DNA from: Streptomyces sp. NBC_01304
Lineage (GTDB): Bacteria; Actinomycetota; Actinomycetes; Streptomycetales; Streptomycetaceae
Assembly (NCBI RefSeq): GCF_035975855.1
Contig: NZ_CP109055.1
Coordinates: 6,200,001-6,264,000 of the forward strand
DNA length: 64,000 nt
Reading direction: 5' to 3'
Made by a program: the position numbers and the translations under genes. This document shows positions 1 through 8,020 of the stretch, piece after piece; the first letter of the stretch is position 1, and each line of letters starts with the position of its first letter. The notes below the pieces were generated by a model. The model was not told the DNA's origin. It saw only the letters and a list, made by a program, of their open reading frames with translations, and made no database searches.

Positions 1-510
1 CAGCATGATGAAGAGGCCGATGCCGATCGCGATGCCCTTGCGCAGACCGAGCGGCACCGCGTTCATCACGCGCTCCCGCAGGCCGGTCGCGACGAGCAGC
101 ATCACGATGAAGCCCGCGAGGACGACCATGCCCATCGCGTCCGGCCACGACATCCGCGGCGCGAGCTGCAGGGCGACGACCGTGTTCACGCCGAGGCCGG
201 CCGCGAGCGCGATCGGGACGTTGCCGATGACACCCATCAGGAGCGTGGTGAACGCGGCGGTCAGGGCGGTCGCGGTGACCAGCTGGGCGTTGTCGAGCTG
301 GTGCCCGTACATGTCCTTCGCGCTGCCGAGGATGATCGGGTTCAGCACGATGATGTAGGCCATCGCGAAGAAGGTGGCGAAGCCGCCGCGGACCTCGCGC
401 CCGAGCGTGGAGCCGCGCTGGGAGATCTTGAAGTAGCGGTCGAGCCCGTTCTGCGGGGGCCCACCGGGCGACTTGGGGGCGTCGACCGGAGCGGTGGCCG
501 AGGAGGACAT
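1..510 (-). CDS. NCS2-family purine/xanthine permease, N-terminal part (runs off the window)
   Basis: Reverse-strand frame open from the window edge to an ATG at 510; 170 codons are visible and the C-terminal part lies outside. The protein starts MSSSATAPVDAP and then shows the family hallmarks of the AzgA/PbuG branch of NCS2 permeases: RYFKISQRGSTLGREVRGG, then hydrophobic segments containing AYIIVLNPIIL and GLGVNTVVALQ. This branch imports hypoxanthine, guanine or adenine by proton symport in the cytoplasmic membrane; which base is moved here cannot be told from the N-terminus. The ribosome site GAAGG lies 6-9 bases before the ATG. Upstream, the octamer GTTGTGTC is repeated at 557 and 568 (11 bases apart), a possible regulator site. 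It is divergent from the DUF2530 gene. Confidence 0.9.
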   Translation of the reverse strand, partial: MSSSATAPVDAPKSPGGPPQNGLDRYFKISQRGSTLGREVRGGFATFFAMAYIIVLNPIILGSAKDMYGHQLDNAQLVTATALTAAFTTLLMGVIGNVPIALAAGLGVNTVVALQLAPRMSWPDAMGMVVLAGFIVMLLVATGLRERVMNAVPLGLRKGIAIGIGLFIML

Positions 511-710
511 GTGTGACCTTCGGGGGGTGAGGGGGGAACTGACCGAGCCCGACTGTGTTGTGTCCAGGTTGTGTCATCACACGAATGAAACTGGCCATAC
601 TCGAGCTGTTTCAGTATGAATAACCGAGTCCCAAATTGCTATCTGCGCGCGTAGACCCCACTGCGGCAAGGGGTGCAACCGCCGCCTGGCACGCCTCGTA
701 AGCTGTGCAC

Positions 711-1031
711 ATGGCGAAGTGGACAGCGAAGCACGAGGCGCCGGAGCCCCTGGAGGGCCCGGTCGTCGCGACGATCACGGGCCTCACGATCCTCTGGTTC
801 GTCCTCTTCCTGGTGCAGCTGCCGTTCTACGGCTGGTTCGACGACCGCGATCAGACCTGGTGGGTGTGGTGCTGTCTGGCCGGGGCGGGGCTCGGGCTGA
901 TCGGTATCTGGTACGTACGGGGGCGCGACGCCGCGATCAAGCGGCACGCGGCGGAAGCCGAAGCGGAGGCCGCGGCAGTGGCCGCAGCGAAGCGGGGCGC
1001 GGACGCGGACGCGGACGCGACCGACGCCTGA
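711..1031 (+). CDS. DUF2530 small membrane protein
   Basis: A 106-residue protein beginning MAKWTAKHEAPEPLEGPVV. Two hydrophobic segments are visible (about residues 20-40 and 50-68, the second WWVWCCLAGAGLGLIGIWY), followed by a charged Ala/Glu-rich tail ending in repeated Asp-Ala pairs. This matches the actinobacterial DUF2530 family, whose function is not known. An ATG two codons upstream (705) is in frame, but 711 is preferred because the family begins MAKW and because a -10-like TAAGCT at 699-704 would put the transcription start at the A of this ATG, implying a leaderless message; no Shine-Dalgarno sequence is present. It is divergent from the NCS2 permease. Confidence 0.8.
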   Translation: MAKWTAKHEAPEPLEGPVVATITGLTILWFVLFLVQLPFYGWFDDRDQTWWVWCCLAGAGLGLIGIWYVRGRDAAIKRHAAEAEAEAAAVAAAKRGADADADATDA

Positions 1032-1150
1032 TCGGTTGGCCTACCAAGGTCCAAATCTTTGTAGTACCCAGGTTGGAATTGCGGCCGCGCACCCATGAAT
1101 ACGGCCCACTCGGCGGGTGAAGGGCGCCCACGCCCCGTACCGTCGGATCC

Positions 1151-3559
1151 ATGACGCACATTGACGCCGGCGCCGAACTGGATCCCGTACATCCAGTACC
1201 CCCGCCAGGACCTGGAGGAAAGGCCACCGGCCTTACTGCCGCCGAGGTCGCCGAGCGCGTCGCGCGCGGCGAGGTCAATGACGTCCCGGTGCGCTCCAGC
1301 CGCTCCATGGGCGAGATCGTCCGCGCCAACGTCTTCACCCGGTTCAACCTGATCATCGGCGTGCTCTGGGTGATCATGATGTTCGTGGCGCCGTTCCAGG
1401 ACACGGCCTTCGGCTATGTGATCCTCGCGAACACCGGCATCGGCATCATCCAGGAGTGGCGCGCCAAGAAGACCCTGGACAACCTCGCGGTCATCGGCGA
1501 GGCCAAGCCCACCGTGCGCCGCGACGGCAAGGCCGTCGAGGTGTCCACCTCCGAGATCGTGCTCGGCGACCTCATCGAGATCGGGCCCGGCGACAAGATC
1601 GTGGTGGACGGCGCGACCGTCGAGGCGGACAGCCTGGAGATCGACGAGTCGCTGCTCACCGGCGAGGCCGACCCGGTGATCAAGAAGCCCGGCGACCCCG
1701 TGATGTCCGGCTCCTTCGTGGTCGCGGGCGGCGGCGCCTTCCAGGCGACCAAGGTGGGCCGCGAGGCCTACGCGGCCCAGCTCGCCGAGGAGGCGTCCCG
1801 CTTCACCCTGGTCCACTCCGAGCTGCGCTCGGGCATCTCCACGATCCTCAAGTACGTGACGTGGCTGATGATCCCGACCTCGATCGGCCTGGTGATCTCC
1901 CAACTCGTCGTCAAGGACGACAACTTCAAGCAGTCCATCGCCTACACCGTCGGCGGCATCGTCCCGATGATCCCCGAGGGCCTGGTCCTGCTGACCTCGG
2001 TGGCCTTCGCGATCGGTGTGATCCGGCTCGGCCGCAAGCAGTGCCTGGTGCAGGAGCTCCCCGCGATCGAGGGCCTGGCCCGCGTCGACACGGTCTGCCT
2101 CGACAAGACGGGCACCCTCACCGAGGGCGGCATGGACGTCACCGAGCTGCGGCCGCTGAACCGCGAGGACGAGACGTACGTACGCAAGGTCCTCGGCGCG
2201 CTCGGCGAATCGGACCCGCGGCCGAACGCGTCCCTGCAGGCGATCATCGACGCCTACCCGGACAGCGAGGAGTGGCGCTGCACGGAGTCGCTGCCCTTCT
2301 CCTCGGCCCGCAAGTACTCCGGCGCCAGCTTCAGCGAGGGCGACGGCGAGAACTCGACCTGGTTGCTCGGCGCCCCCGACGTGCTGCTCCCGGCCGGGGA
2401 CCCCGCCCTCGCCGAGATCGAGTCCCTCAACCAGCAGGGCCTGCGCGTCCTGCTGCTCGCCCGCAGCGAGAAGGAGCTCGACGACCCGGCGGTCGCCGAG
2501 GGCGCGCATGCCGCCGCCCTGGTCGTCCTGGAGCAGCGCCTTCGCCCGGACGCCGCGGACACCCTGCGCTACTTCAAGGACCAGGACGTCCACGCGAAGG
2601 TCATCTCGGGTGACAACGCGGTGTCGGTCGGCGCGGTCGCCGGCAAGCTGAACCTGCCGGGCGCCGAGAACACCGTGGACGCCCGCACGCTCCCCAAGGA
2701 CCAGGCCGAGATGGCCAAGGTCCTCGACGACAACGCGGTGTTCGGCCGGGTCACCCCGCAGCAGAAGCGCGACATGGTGGGCGCGCTGCAGTCCAAGGGC
2801 CACACGGTCGCGATGACCGGCGACGGCGTGAACGATGTCCTGGCGTTGAAGGACGCGGACATCGGCGTCTCGATGGGCTCCGGTTCGGAGGCCACCCGCG
2901 CGGTCGCCCAGATCGTGCTGCTCAACAACAGCTTCTCGACGCTGCCCTCCGTGGTCGCCGAGGGCCGCCGGGTCATCGGCAACATCACCCGGGTCGCGAC
3001 GCTCTTCCTCGTGAAGACCGTCTACTCGGTGCTGCTCGCGCTCCTCGTGGTCTGTACGCAGGTCGAGTACCTCTTCCTGCCGCGCCACCTGACCCTGCTC
3101 TCGACGCTCACGATCGGCATCCCCGCCTTCTTCCTGGCCCTCGCGCCCAACAAGGAGCGGGCCAAGCCGCACTTCGTGAAACGCGTGATGCGGTACGCGC
3201 TGCCGGGCGGCGCGATCGCCGCGGTCGCGACCTTCGCGACGTATCTTCTGGCCCGCCACCACTACGTGGGCGAGGGCGCCCGTGAGGCGGAGACCAGTGC
3301 GGCGACGCTGACGCTGTTCCTCATCGCGATGTGGGTCCTCGCGATCATCGCGCGGCCCTACACCTGGTGGCGGATCGCCCTGATCGCCACGATGGGCTTC
3401 GCCTTCATGCTGGTGATGGTCGTCCCGTGGCTGCAGGACTTCTTCCAGCTGAGGCTCGTCGGTACGACCATGCCGTGGGCGGCGGTCGGTGTCGCGGTGG
3501 TGGCGGCGGCCGGGGTGGAGTTCGCGTTCCGGTGGGTGGACCGGAAGTTCCCGGCGTAG
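1151..3559 (+). CDS. Cation-translocating P-type ATPase, CtpE-like
   Basis: An 802-residue integral membrane pump. The actuator motif appears as LLTGEADPV, the phosphorylation motif DKTGTLTEGG places the catalytic aspartate at residue 318, the M4 segment reads GGIVPMIPEGLVLLTS, and the hinge MTGDGVNDVLALKDADIG is intact, so the enzyme should be active. About ten membrane segments are visible, with the usual C-terminal block of hydrophobic helices. There is no N-terminal heavy-metal-binding CxxC domain and no CPC motif, so it is not a copper/zinc P1B pump. The closest family I recognise is mycobacterial CtpE, reported as a calcium transporter; substrate here is inferred. No Shine-Dalgarno sequence precedes the ATG, and a weak -10 (TACCGT, 1138-1143) would make the message leaderless. 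Confidence 0.9.
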   Translation: MTHIDAGAELDPVHPVPPPGPGGKATGLTAAEVAERVARGEVNDVPVRSSRSMGEIVRANVFTRFNLIIGVLWVIMMFVAPFQDTAFGYVILANTGIGIIQEWRAKKTLDNLAVIGEAKPTVRRDGKAVEVSTSEIVLGDLIEIGPGDKIVVDGATVEADSLEIDESLLTGEADPVIKKPGDPVMSGSFVVAGGGAFQATKVGREAYAAQLAEEASRFTLVHSELRSGISTILKYVTWLMIPTSIGLVISQLVVKDDNFKQSIAYTVGGIVPMIPEGLVLLTSVAFAIGVIRLGRKQCLVQELPAIEGLARVDTVCLDKTGTLTEGGMDVTELRPLNREDETYVRKVLGALGESDPRPNASLQAIIDAYPDSEEWRCTESLPFSSARKYSGASFSEGDGENSTWLLGAPDVLLPAGDPALAEIESLNQQGLRVLLLARSEKELDDPAVAEGAHAAALVVLEQRLRPDAADTLRYFKDQDVHAKVISGDNAVSVGAVAGKLNLPGAENTVDARTLPKDQAEMAKVLDDNAVFGRVTPQQKRDMVGALQSKGHTVAMTGDGVNDVLALKDADIGVSMGSGSEATRAVAQIVLLNNSFSTLPSVVAEGRRVIGNITRVATLFLVKTVYSVLLALLVVCTQVEYLFLPRHLTLLSTLTIGIPAFFLALAPNKERAKPHFVKRVMRYALPGGAIAAVATFATYLLARHHYVGEGAREAETSAATLTLFLIAMWVLAIIARPYTWWRIALIATMGFAFMLVMVVPWLQDFFQLRLVGTTMPWAAVGVAVVAAAGVEFAFRWVDRKFPA

Positions 3560-3595
3560 CGCCACTCGTGGCTCGCGGCCGGCGCCCGTCATGGC

Positions 3596-3778
3596 TTACG
3601 GCACGCCGTAGAACCTCTCCGTCTCCTCGACGGCAGTCTTGAACCGCTCGTCGAAGTCGTCGCGAATGAGCGTCCGGACCACATAGTCCTGGACGCTCAT
3701 TCCCCTTTTCGCCGCATGGTCCCGGAGCCGGTCGAGCAGCTCTCCGTCTATCCGCAGGCTGAGCACGTTGGTCCCCAT
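3596..3778 (-). CDS. Ribbon-helix-helix (CopG/Arc-like) protein
   Basis: A 60-residue protein, MGTNVLSLRIDGELLDRLRD at its start. The pattern of a short beta strand (VLSLRID) followed by two helices (ELLDRLRDHAAKRG, SVQDYVVRTLIRDDF) is that of the ribbon-helix-helix DNA-binding fold found in CopG/Arc regulators and in many antitoxins. The C-terminal tail is acidic/aromatic (ETERFYGVP), which could bind a partner. No toxin gene is next to it: the neighbours are the P-type ATPase ending 36 bases away on the other strand and the MarR gene. It may act as a stand-alone repressor or an orphan antitoxin; I cannot decide. Confidence 0.72.
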   Translation of the reverse strand: MGTNVLSLRIDGELLDRLRDHAAKRGMSVQDYVVRTLIRDDFDERFKTAVEETERFYGVP

Positions 3779-3935
3779 GCGGCTCAGAGTCGCGGCAGAA
3801 GACCGCGCGGTGTGTCACTTTCCGGAGCCACCTCACTCATATGGGTGATGTTGTTGGCAGGGCCACCGGTACTGCGCTGGGGCTCGCGGTAAATGGGGTG
3901 TTCTTTAGTCAGGGTAATGAGTTATGCTAACGAAC

Positions 3936-4373
3936 ATGCCGGACCTCTCCCATGGCGACAACGCAGCCGCCGTGAACTCCCTGCGCTCCGCGATCATGCG
4001 AATCGGGCGCCGACTGAAGCATCAGCGCGTCGACGAGTCGCTGAGCCCGACCGAGATGTCGGTGCTCGGCACCCTCGCCCGCTGTGGCTCCGCGACACCG
4101 GGCGAGCTCGCCCGCAAGGAGCACGTACAGCCGCCGTCGATGACCCGCATCGTGGCCCTGCTCGAAGCAAAGGGCCTGGTCAGGCTGGAGCCGCACCCCG
4201 AGGACCGCCGACAGAAGGTGGTCAGCCAGACCGAGACCGCCGAGGCGATGCTCGAAGAGAGCCGCCGCAAGCGGAACGCCTGGCTGGCCGGCCTGGCGGC
4301 GGACCTGGACGAGGACGAGTGGGCGAAGCTTCGCGCCGCCGCCCCCGTACTGGAGAAGCTCGCGCATCTGTAA
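3936..4373 (+). CDS. MarR-family transcriptional regulator of the following MFS gene
   Basis: 145 residues. The winged-helix core is clear: LSPTEMSVLGTLARCGSATPGELARKEHVQPPSMTRIVALLEAKGLV followed by the wing EDRRQKVV. MarR dimers usually repress an adjacent exporter and release DNA when a phenolic ligand binds; the MFS gene 65 bases downstream on the same strand fits this. An in-frame ATG at 3924 lies inside a -10-like TATGCT (3923-3928); transcription from that promoter would begin at about 3935-3936, so the ATG at 3936 is chosen and the message would be leaderless. The sequence TTAG...CTAA around 3905-3930 overlaps the promoter and may be the autoregulatory operator. Confidence 0.88.
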   Translation: MPDLSHGDNAAAVNSLRSAIMRIGRRLKHQRVDESLSPTEMSVLGTLARCGSATPGELARKEHVQPPSMTRIVALLEAKGLVRLEPHPEDRRQKVVSQTETAEAMLEESRRKRNAWLAGLAADLDEDEWAKLRAAAPVLEKLAHL

Positions 4374-4438
4374 GAGAGAACCAGTGATACGCCTCTGAGC
4401 GCCGCTGGAAGACGAAAGCCGCAAGGAGGCGAACGCTT

Positions 4439-5800
4439 TTGAGTACGGGAAACGGAGCAGACTCCGCACCCGCACCAGCCACCCCCGATCCCACCGCCCA
4501 CCCCGAGACCGCCACCGCTGCCCGTAAGCCGAGCATGTTCAGCTCGCTGAAGGTCCGTAACTACCGGCTCTTCTTCACCGGACAGGTGGTCTCCAACACC
4601 GGCACCTGGATGCAGCGCATCGCCCAGGACTGGCTGGTGCTCAGCCTCACCGGCTCCGTCACCGCCGTCGGCATCACCACCGCGCTGCAATGGCTGCCCA
4701 TGCTGCTCTTCGGCCTGTACGGCGGCGTCCTCGTGGACCGCCTGCCCAAGCGCCGGATCCTGCTCTTCACCCAGTCCGCGATGGGCCTCACCGGCGTCGC
4801 GCTCGCCGTGCTGACCCTGACCGGACACGTCCAGGTCTGGCACGTGTACGCGACGGCGTTCATCCTCGGCCTGGTCACGGTCGTCGACAACCCTGCCCGG
4901 CAGGCCTTCGTCTCCGAGATGGTCGGCCCGGACCAGCTGGCCAACGCGGTCAGCCTGAACTCCGCCAACTTCCAGTCGGCGCGGCTGGTCGGCCCCGCGG
5001 TCGCGGGTGTCCTGATCACCGCTGTCGGCAGTGGCTACGCCTTCCTGCTGAACGGCCTGTCGTTCCTCGCGCCGATCGTCGGCCTGCTGCTGATGCGCAA
5101 CGCCGACCTGCACAAGGTGGAGCGGGCGCCGCGCGGCAAGGGCCAGCTCAAGGAGGGGCTCCGCTATGTCGCGGGGCGGCCCGAGCTGGTGTGGCCGATC
5201 GTGCTCGTCGGGTTCATCGGGACCTTCGGGTTCAACTTCCCGATCTGGCTGTCGGCCTTCGTGACGGACGTGTACCACGCGGGCCCGTCGACGTACGGCC
5301 TGTTCAACACGCTGATGGCGGCCGGGTCCCTGGTGGGGGCGCTGCTCGCCGCTCGGCGCGGGGCCTCTCGGCTGCGGCTGCTCGTCGCTGCCGCGCTGGC
5401 CTTCGGGCTGCTCGAGGTCGTCGCCGCGTTCGCGCCTTCGTTCTGGCTCTTCGCGATGCTGCTCGTGCCGATGGGGATGTTGGGGCTGACCGTCAATGTG
5501 ACGGCCAACTCCAGCGTTCAGATGGCCACCGAGCCGGCCATGCGGGGGCGGGTGATGGCGCTGTTCATGATGGTGTTCACCGGGGGTACGCCGCTGGGGG
5601 CGCCGCTCGTCGGGTGGGTCACCGACACGTATGGCGCCCGGGTCGGCTTCGCCGCGGGCGGGCTCGTCGCGGCGGTTGCCGCGGCCGCGGTCGGGCTTGT
5701 GCTTGCCCGGGTGGGTGACCTTCGGCTGAAGGTGGGCCTTCACCATGGGCATCCGCGGGTGCGGTTCGTTCCGCGGGAGCAGATGGCTGTGGCCGCGTAG
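4439..5800 (+). CDS. MFS transporter (MFS_3/EntS-like exporter)
   Basis: A 453-residue protein starting at TTG 4439, preceded by GCAAGGAGGCG as a strong ribosome site. Twelve hydrophobic segments are visible; the first begins after FSSLKVRNYRLFFTGQVVSNTGTWMQRIAQDWLVL, the typical opening of the MFS_3 branch that includes enterobactin-exporter-like and macrolide-type efflux proteins. The loop motif GLYGGVLVDRLPKRRIL between helices 2 and 3 is the major-facilitator motif A. It probably exports a toxic or secreted small molecule by proton antiport and is likely co-transcribed with and controlled by the MarR gene just upstream. Substrate unknown. The downstream region is a dispersed intergenic repeat. 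Confidence 0.9.
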   Translation: MSTGNGADSAPAPATPDPTAHPETATAARKPSMFSSLKVRNYRLFFTGQVVSNTGTWMQRIAQDWLVLSLTGSVTAVGITTALQWLPMLLFGLYGGVLVDRLPKRRILLFTQSAMGLTGVALAVLTLTGHVQVWHVYATAFILGLVTVVDNPARQAFVSEMVGPDQLANAVSLNSANFQSARLVGPAVAGVLITAVGSGYAFLLNGLSFLAPIVGLLLMRNADLHKVERAPRGKGQLKEGLRYVAGRPELVWPIVLVGFIGTFGFNFPIWLSAFVTDVYHAGPSTYGLFNTLMAAGSLVGALLAARRGASRLRLLVAAALAFGLLEVVAAFAPSFWLFAMLLVPMGMLGLTVNVTANSSVQMATEPAMRGRVMALFMMVFTGGTPLGAPLVGWVTDTYGARVGFAAGGLVAAVAAAAVGLVLARVGDLRLKVGLHHGHPRVRFVPREQMAVAA

Positions 5801-5808
5801 GGATTTTC

Positions 5809-5902
5809 CCCTACCCGCCCCTTCCCGTAAGGCTGCCGCCGGCTTCAAAGATTGTCCTCAAGCGCCGGACGGGCTGATTTCATCGGCCCGTCCGGCGCTT
5901 GA
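5809..5902. repeat. Dispersed nested-palindrome repeat, copy 1
   Basis: One of seven copies in the window. It starts with the conserved arm CTACCCGCCCCTTCCCGTAA, continues with GGCTGCCGCCGGCTTCAAAG, and ends in a 17-bp perfect inverted repeat (5858-5874 with 5886-5902; TCAAGCGCCGGACGGGC) with an 11-base loop. It lies just after the MFS gene, where the hairpin could end or protect the message. The second outer arm seen in the full-length copies is missing here. Confidence 0.85.
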
Positions 5903-5903
5903 C

Positions 5904-5990
5904 TCAGCCGAGGGCCGACGCCAGGGCCACCACGATGAACATCAGCACGAGCACACCGGCCATGATCCGGTTTCGGGTCTTAGGGTCCAC
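5904..5990 (-). CDS. Very small membrane protein (28 residues)
   Basis: A reverse-strand frame from GTG 5990 to TGA at 5904 encodes a basic head (MDPKTRNRIMAG) and one hydrophobic segment (VLVLMFIVVALASALG). The head/segment layout is what a real single-pass micro-protein looks like, and the frame is packed exactly against the hairpin repeat at 5902. I recall similar unnamed micro-proteins in Streptomyces but cannot verify it. The ribosome site is poor: AAGG directly abuts the GTG, so an internal ATG (codon 10) or leaderless start is possible. Conservation in related genomes would settle it. Confidence 0.45.
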   Translation of the reverse strand: MDPKTRNRIMAGVLVLMFIVVALASALG

Positions 5991-6064
5991 CCTTCGAGGT
6001 TAGCTCTTCGCCACCGCAGGCCGACGTCCGGCCAGCCGTTCGTGCGATATGGAGAGGTTGTGCC

Positions 6065-6317
6065 ATGACCATCAGCGCGAGCGAAGCCAAGGCGACGCTG
6101 TTTTCCCTGATCGAGCGGGTCAATACCGACCACGACCCGGTGCGCATCACCTCCAAGAACGGCGGTGGCCCGTGACCGCGAGGGCTCGTCCACGGTCGTC
6201 AGGATGATGGACGATCTTTCCGGTTACTGGTCCCGTCGGATCGACGACGAGCACCGCCTCGTCTACCGGGCGGACGACAAGGAAGTGAAGATCCTCAAGG
6301 CTCGCTACCACTACTGA
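6065..6317 (+). pseudogene. Collapsed YefM/YoeB-type toxin-antitoxin remnant
   Basis: From ATG 6065 the frame reads [20 protein letters not shown] and continues [13 protein letters not shown] before a stop at 6173-6175; this is the N-terminal third of a YefM/Phd-type antitoxin, which normally runs to about 80-90 residues. Directly after it, in another frame (codons starting at 6165 and running to TGA 6315-6317), comes [20 protein letters not shown] and then [18 protein letters not shown], the C-terminal half of a YoeB ribosome-dependent mRNA endonuclease, including its typical H-Y ending. The antitoxin C-terminus and the toxin N-terminus are gone, so one internal deletion has joined the two genes. 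Neither product should work. The ribosome site GAGAGG before 6065 is still good. Confidence 0.8.
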
Positions 6318-6376
6318 CCGGCGGGCGGCAGTCGCGCCCTTGCCTTGAGGGCACTCGAACCAGTTGGCTTGAAGCC

Positions 6377-7366
6377 ATGAAGTACACGCAGCTTGGACGC
6401 ACAGGGCTCAAGGTCAGCCGACTCGTCCTCGGCACCATGAACTTCGGCCCGCAGACCGACGAAGCCGAGAGCCACGCGATCATGGACGCCGCGCTCGGCG
6501 CGGGAATCAACTTCTTCGACACGGCCAATGTGTACGGCTGGGGCGACAACAAGGGCCGCACCGAACAGATCATCGGCACCTGGTTCGCCCAGGGCGGCGG
6601 CCGCCGGGACAAGGTGGTCCTGGCCACCAAGGTCTACGGCAACATGGGCTCGGACGGCGACAGCTGGCCCAACCACGACCGGCTCTCCGCCCTCAACATC
6701 CGCCGCGCGGTGGACGCCTCGCTGAAGCGGCTGCAGACCGACTACATCGATCTCTACCAGTTCCATCACATCGACCGCCGCACCCCGGTCGAGGAGATCT
6801 GGCAGGCCGTCGACACGCTCATCGCGCAGGGCAAGATCCTGTACGCGGGCTCCTCGAACTTCCCCGGCTGGAAGATCGCGCAGACCAACGAGACCGCCCG
6901 CAGGCTGGGTTCGTACGGTCTCGTCAGTGAGCAGTGCCTCTACAACCTCGCCGAGCGCCGCGCCGAGATGGAGGTCATCCCGGCCGCGCAGGAGTACGGC
7001 CTCGGTGTCATCCCGTGGTCGCCGCTGCACGGCGGGCTGCTCGGCGGTGTCATCAAGAAGGAGACCACCGGAGGGCGCCGGGCGAGCGGGCGCAGTGCGG
7101 ACGCGCTGGCCAACACCAAGGTGCGGGAGCAGGTGCAGGCGTACGAGGACCTGCTCGCCAAGCACGATCTGGAGCCCGGCGAGGCGGCCCTTGCCTGGCT
7201 GCTCACCCGGCCCGGCGTGACCGGCCCGATCGTCGGCCCGCGTACGGCCGAGCAGCTCGAATCCGCCCTGCGTGCGGTGGAGTTGGAGCTGGGCGAGGAG
7301 GTTCTGGCCGGCCTCGACTCGATCTTCCCCGGGCCGGGCGCCTCCCCGGAGGCCTTCGCCTGGTGA
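6377..7366 (+). CDS. Aldo/keto reductase
   Basis: A 329-residue NADPH-dependent carbonyl reductase of the AKR fold. The catalytic tetrad is in place: Asp48 (FFDTAN), Tyr53 (VYGWG), Lys85 (LATKVYG) and His130/131 (YQFHHIDR). The C-terminal nucleotide-binding stretch reads TGPIVGPRTAEQLESAL. The family acts on aldehydes and ketones; this subgroup is often annotated as an L-glyceraldehyde-3-phosphate or general stress reductase, but the physiological substrate cannot be read off. It stands alone: upstream is the dead toxin-antitoxin locus, downstream a bidirectional hairpin shared with the convergent MarR gene. Confidence 0.92.
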   Translation: MKYTQLGRTGLKVSRLVLGTMNFGPQTDEAESHAIMDAALGAGINFFDTANVYGWGDNKGRTEQIIGTWFAQGGGRRDKVVLATKVYGNMGSDGDSWPNHDRLSALNIRRAVDASLKRLQTDYIDLYQFHHIDRRTPVEEIWQAVDTLIAQGKILYAGSSNFPGWKIAQTNETARRLGSYGLVSEQCLYNLAERRAEMEVIPAAQEYGLGVIPWSPLHGGLLGGVIKKETTGGRRASGRSADALANTKVREQVQAYEDLLAKHDLEPGEAALAWLLTRPGVTGPIVGPRTAEQLESALRAVELELGEEVLAGLDSIFPGPGASPEAFAW

Positions 7367-7406
7367 TCCAGCAGTTGATCACCTGGTGACCCAGGGGTTC
7401 ATCCGT

Positions 7407-7441
7407 GGCCGCCGTCCTCGTCCCGTACGAGGGCGGCGGCC
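7407..7441. terminator. Bidirectional terminator between the aldo/keto reductase and marR
   Basis: A 15-bp stem (GGCCGCCGTCCTCGT with ACGAGGGCGGCGGCC, one T-G wobble) closed by a 5-base loop, placed between two convergent genes and 5 bases from the stop codon of the marR gene. There is no U tract, as is common in high-GC genomes. Confidence 0.7.
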
Positions 7442-7445
7442 GCTG

Positions 7446-7994
7446 TCATGACCCGGCAAGCCAGCCCGCCGCGTCGAGGCGGAACGCCTCCGGCGGGACC
7501 ACGGCGCGAAGGTCGTCCTCCATCGCCCGCAGCCGTCCCGCGCCCAACTCCGCGGCCCAGGACGCGTGCAGCCGCTCGAAGATCGCCGCCGAGCGGGCCA
7601 GCATGTCGTACCCCTGCTCCGTCAGCCGGACCACCTTGCGCCGTGCGTCGGCCGGGTCGTCGGCCCGTTCCGCGTAGCCAAGCGCGACCAGGCGGTCCAC
7701 CGTCTTGCCCGCGGCCTGCTTGGAGACGCCGAGGCGGCGGCCGATCTCGCTGGCGGTGGCGCCGTCGCGGCCGATCGCCTGCATCGCGAAGCCGTGAGCG
7801 GGGCGGGCGTCGGGGTGGCCCTGGCGGGCGAGCTCGGCGTGCAGCTCGTCGATGAGGTGCCGGAAGCCCGCGAAGAGGAGGAGCGGGAGTTCAAATCCCG
7901 CCCTGGAGGCGGCAGTTCCACTTCCCGCCCACCTATTTCCCTTGCCTGGACCGTCAACCTGGTTTACCTTCGAGTCGTTCGAGTCGTCAACCAC
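7446..7994 (-). CDS. MarR-family regulator
   Basis: Up to 182 residues if GTG 7994 is the start. The conserved part begins at FELPLLLFAGFRHLIDELH, with the winged helix GATASEIGRRLGVSKQAAGKTVDRLVALGYAER and wing DARRKVVRLT. It is divergent from the AhpD-like gene 26 bases away and probably controls it. The first ~35 residues look unlike the family (NDSKVNQVDGPGKGNRWAGS), and two operator-like palindromes sit inside this stretch, so the true start is probably further in; no ATG/GTG/TTG is well placed, leaving the exact N-terminus open. Confidence 0.82.
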   Translation of the reverse strand: MVDDSNDSKVNQVDGPGKGNRWAGSGTAASRAGFELPLLLFAGFRHLIDELHAELARQGHPDARPAHGFAMQAIGRDGATASEIGRRLGVSKQAAGKTVDRLVALGYAERADDPADARRKVVRLTEQGYDMLARSAAIFERLHASWAAELGAGRLRAMEDDLRAVVPPEAFRLDAAGWLAGS

Positions 7995-8000
7995 GTTGTC
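7953..8000. promoter_or_regulatory. Candidate paired MarR operators
   Basis: GTCAACC occurs at 7953 and again at 7986, 33 bases (three helical turns) apart. Each begins an imperfect palindrome: GTCAACCTGGTTTAC (7953-7967, arms match at 6 of 7 positions) and GTCAACCACGTTGTC (7986-8000, 5 of 7). Between them TTCGAGTCG is repeated head to tail (7969-7986). The sites lie just before the AhpD-like gene, whose ribosome site AAGAGG is at 8007-8012. Binding by the adjacent MarR protein is inferred. Confidence 0.5.
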
Positions 8001-8020
8001 TATCTTAAGAGGCCCTCACC

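Noticed and set aside
851..3592. 913-codon open frame antisense to the P-type ATPase
   Set aside because: Low-complexity Arg/His/Asp-rich translation, no start site; it is the antisense shadow of a real GC-rich gene.
4022..5848. Long frame antisense to the MFS gene
   Set aside because: Same artefact; no domain or ribosome site, and the sense frame has all MFS features.
7860..7915. A tRNA-like T-arm: CGGGAGTTCAAATCCCG
   Set aside because: The stem and loop look right, but no acceptor, D or anticodon arms are found on either side and it is inside the marR coding frame.
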